NCBI GenBank assembly: GCA_002937495.1
Contig: PTJW01000001.1
Location: 1 to 31,761, forward strand
Direction of reading: 5' to 3'
Length of the DNA stretch: 31,761 nt
Source of the DNA: Pseudomonadota bacterium
GTDB taxonomy: Bacteria > Pseudomonadota > Alphaproteobacteria > UBA1280 > UBA12223
The translations under genes and the position numbers were made by a program. Below the pieces are notes generated by a model that searched no databases, had not been told where the DNA came from, and saw nothing but the letters and a program-made list of their open reading frames with translations. Below, piece by piece: positions 31,208 to 31,761 of this stretch (position 1 is its first letter; every line of letters starts with the position of its first letter).

Positions 31208-31761
31208 ATGGGAATTTTTATTGCTATTCCGTTTATTCTAAGTTCATTTTTTGTAGGACTAGTTGCTAAAAAATCTCCTAAGCCTGAATCTTTAAATAGA
31301 TATTTATTTGTTTCATTATCATTAGCAGTTTGTGTAATATCTTTAGTTACATCTTCATTTACTTTAATGCAGGCTAGCTTTATTTTTGCACTTGCTGCTT
31401 TTTACTTTGCTACAATGTTTGAAAATAAGTATGTTAAGTACTTATTAGATTCATTAGCTATTTTAATTGCTACTGCATATGCTTATATTGCAGGCGTTGA
31501 TATTACTTATTTAATAATAGTTTTAGCTTTATTAAACTTTGTGCATATTTTTGCTAAACAAAACTTAACAAGCATTTCTGTTGTTTCTATACAGTTTGCT
31601 CCTATTGCATTAGTTGGACTATACTTAGCACAAGAAAATGTTTTATTTGCTTTAACAATGATGACATTTTTAGGATCTATAAGGTTTTTCATCGAAGCTA
31701 AAACAAAACAAACAACAATGATGTTTGTTAATAGCTATATTTTAATTTTATTCTTTTTACT
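31208..31761 (+). CDS. Multi-pass membrane protein (partial, runs off the window)
   Basis: ATG 31208 lies 10 nt after AAAGG and opens a frame without a stop to the window end (184 complete codons seen). The product is very hydrophobic, with about six predicted membrane helices so far (IAIPFILSSFFVGLVA; FVSLSLAVCVISLVTS; ASFIFALAAFYFATMF; LLDSLAILIATAYAYIAG and others) and a few short charged loops. Its place 19 nt after a WbuB-like glycosyltransferase gene fits a polysaccharide polymerase or flippase, but no specific motif is visible in this portion and the assignment is by context only. Confidence 0.75.
   Translation, partial: MGIFIAIPFILSSFFVGLVAKKSPKPESLNRYLFVSLSLAVCVISLVTSSFTLMQASFIFALAAFYFATMFENKYVKYLLDSLAILIATAYAYIAGVDITYLIIVLALLNFVHIFAKQNLTSISVVSIQFAPIALVGLYLAQENVLFALTMMTFLGSIRFFIEAKTKQTTMMFVNSYILILFFL

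Overview
The window is a compact, strongly A+T-rich bacterial chromosome segment from a motile Gram-negative organism. An alphaproteobacterium is the best guess. The DUF2125 protein behind fumC, the rsmB-rpe neighbourhood, the stand-alone rpsD and the heparinase-like protein all fit that class. LolA and four transmembrane chemoreceptors show an outer membrane and chemotaxis. No genus can be named from the sequence. There is no sign of a prophage, insertion sequence or CRISPR array.

Layout. 1-1674: the 3' end of a tRNA, a glycosyltransferase pseudogene and its intact paralogue. 1757-3547: lysA and an orphan hypothetical gene. 3600-5317: a GST-like gene and a YgjP-like metalloprotease gene on the minus strand, divergent from RNase P RNA (rnpB). 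5336-10427: a minus-strand operon of fumC, DUF2125, an AmpD/AmiD-type amidase, a short PhnD-like periplasmic protein and a histidine-kinase-like protein whose phospho-acceptor His is Asn. 10600-13081: a zinc-finger hypothetical gene, then yebC divergent from rsmJ. 13159-14253: a globin-coupled soluble chemoreceptor. 14550-15312: rpsD with a ~150-nt leader that can form an interleaved (pseudoknot) pairing. 15405-21738: four tandem Cache-HAMP chemoreceptor paralogues, each with its own promoter and terminator. 21977-24652: rpe, rsmB and lolA. 24800-25822: two orphan hypothetical genes with strong promoters. 25885-27003: obgE. 27148-31761: a plus-strand envelope or exopolysaccharide-type cluster (heparinase-like protein, single-TM protein, WbuB-like glycosyltransferase, multi-TM protein cut by the window end).

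Shared regulatory style. Most transcription units have readable sigma70-type promoters (TTGnnn, 16-18 nt, TAnnnT) and U-tract hairpin terminators, many of them shared by convergent genes. At two divergent junctions (ygjP/rnpB and rsmJ/yebC) the promoters interpenetrate, and the predicted start of one transcript falls on the ATG, which suggests leaderless mRNAs. Three of the four tandem chemoreceptor promoters carry the same TTCTCTGnTA element at the -10 region.

The observations most worth following are the rpsD leader pseudoknot (a possible S4 autoregulation element), the His-less kinase paired with a truncated PhnD-like sensor, the shared chemoreceptor promoter element, and the glycosyltransferase pseudogene whose deletion endpoints can be read against its intact neighbour.
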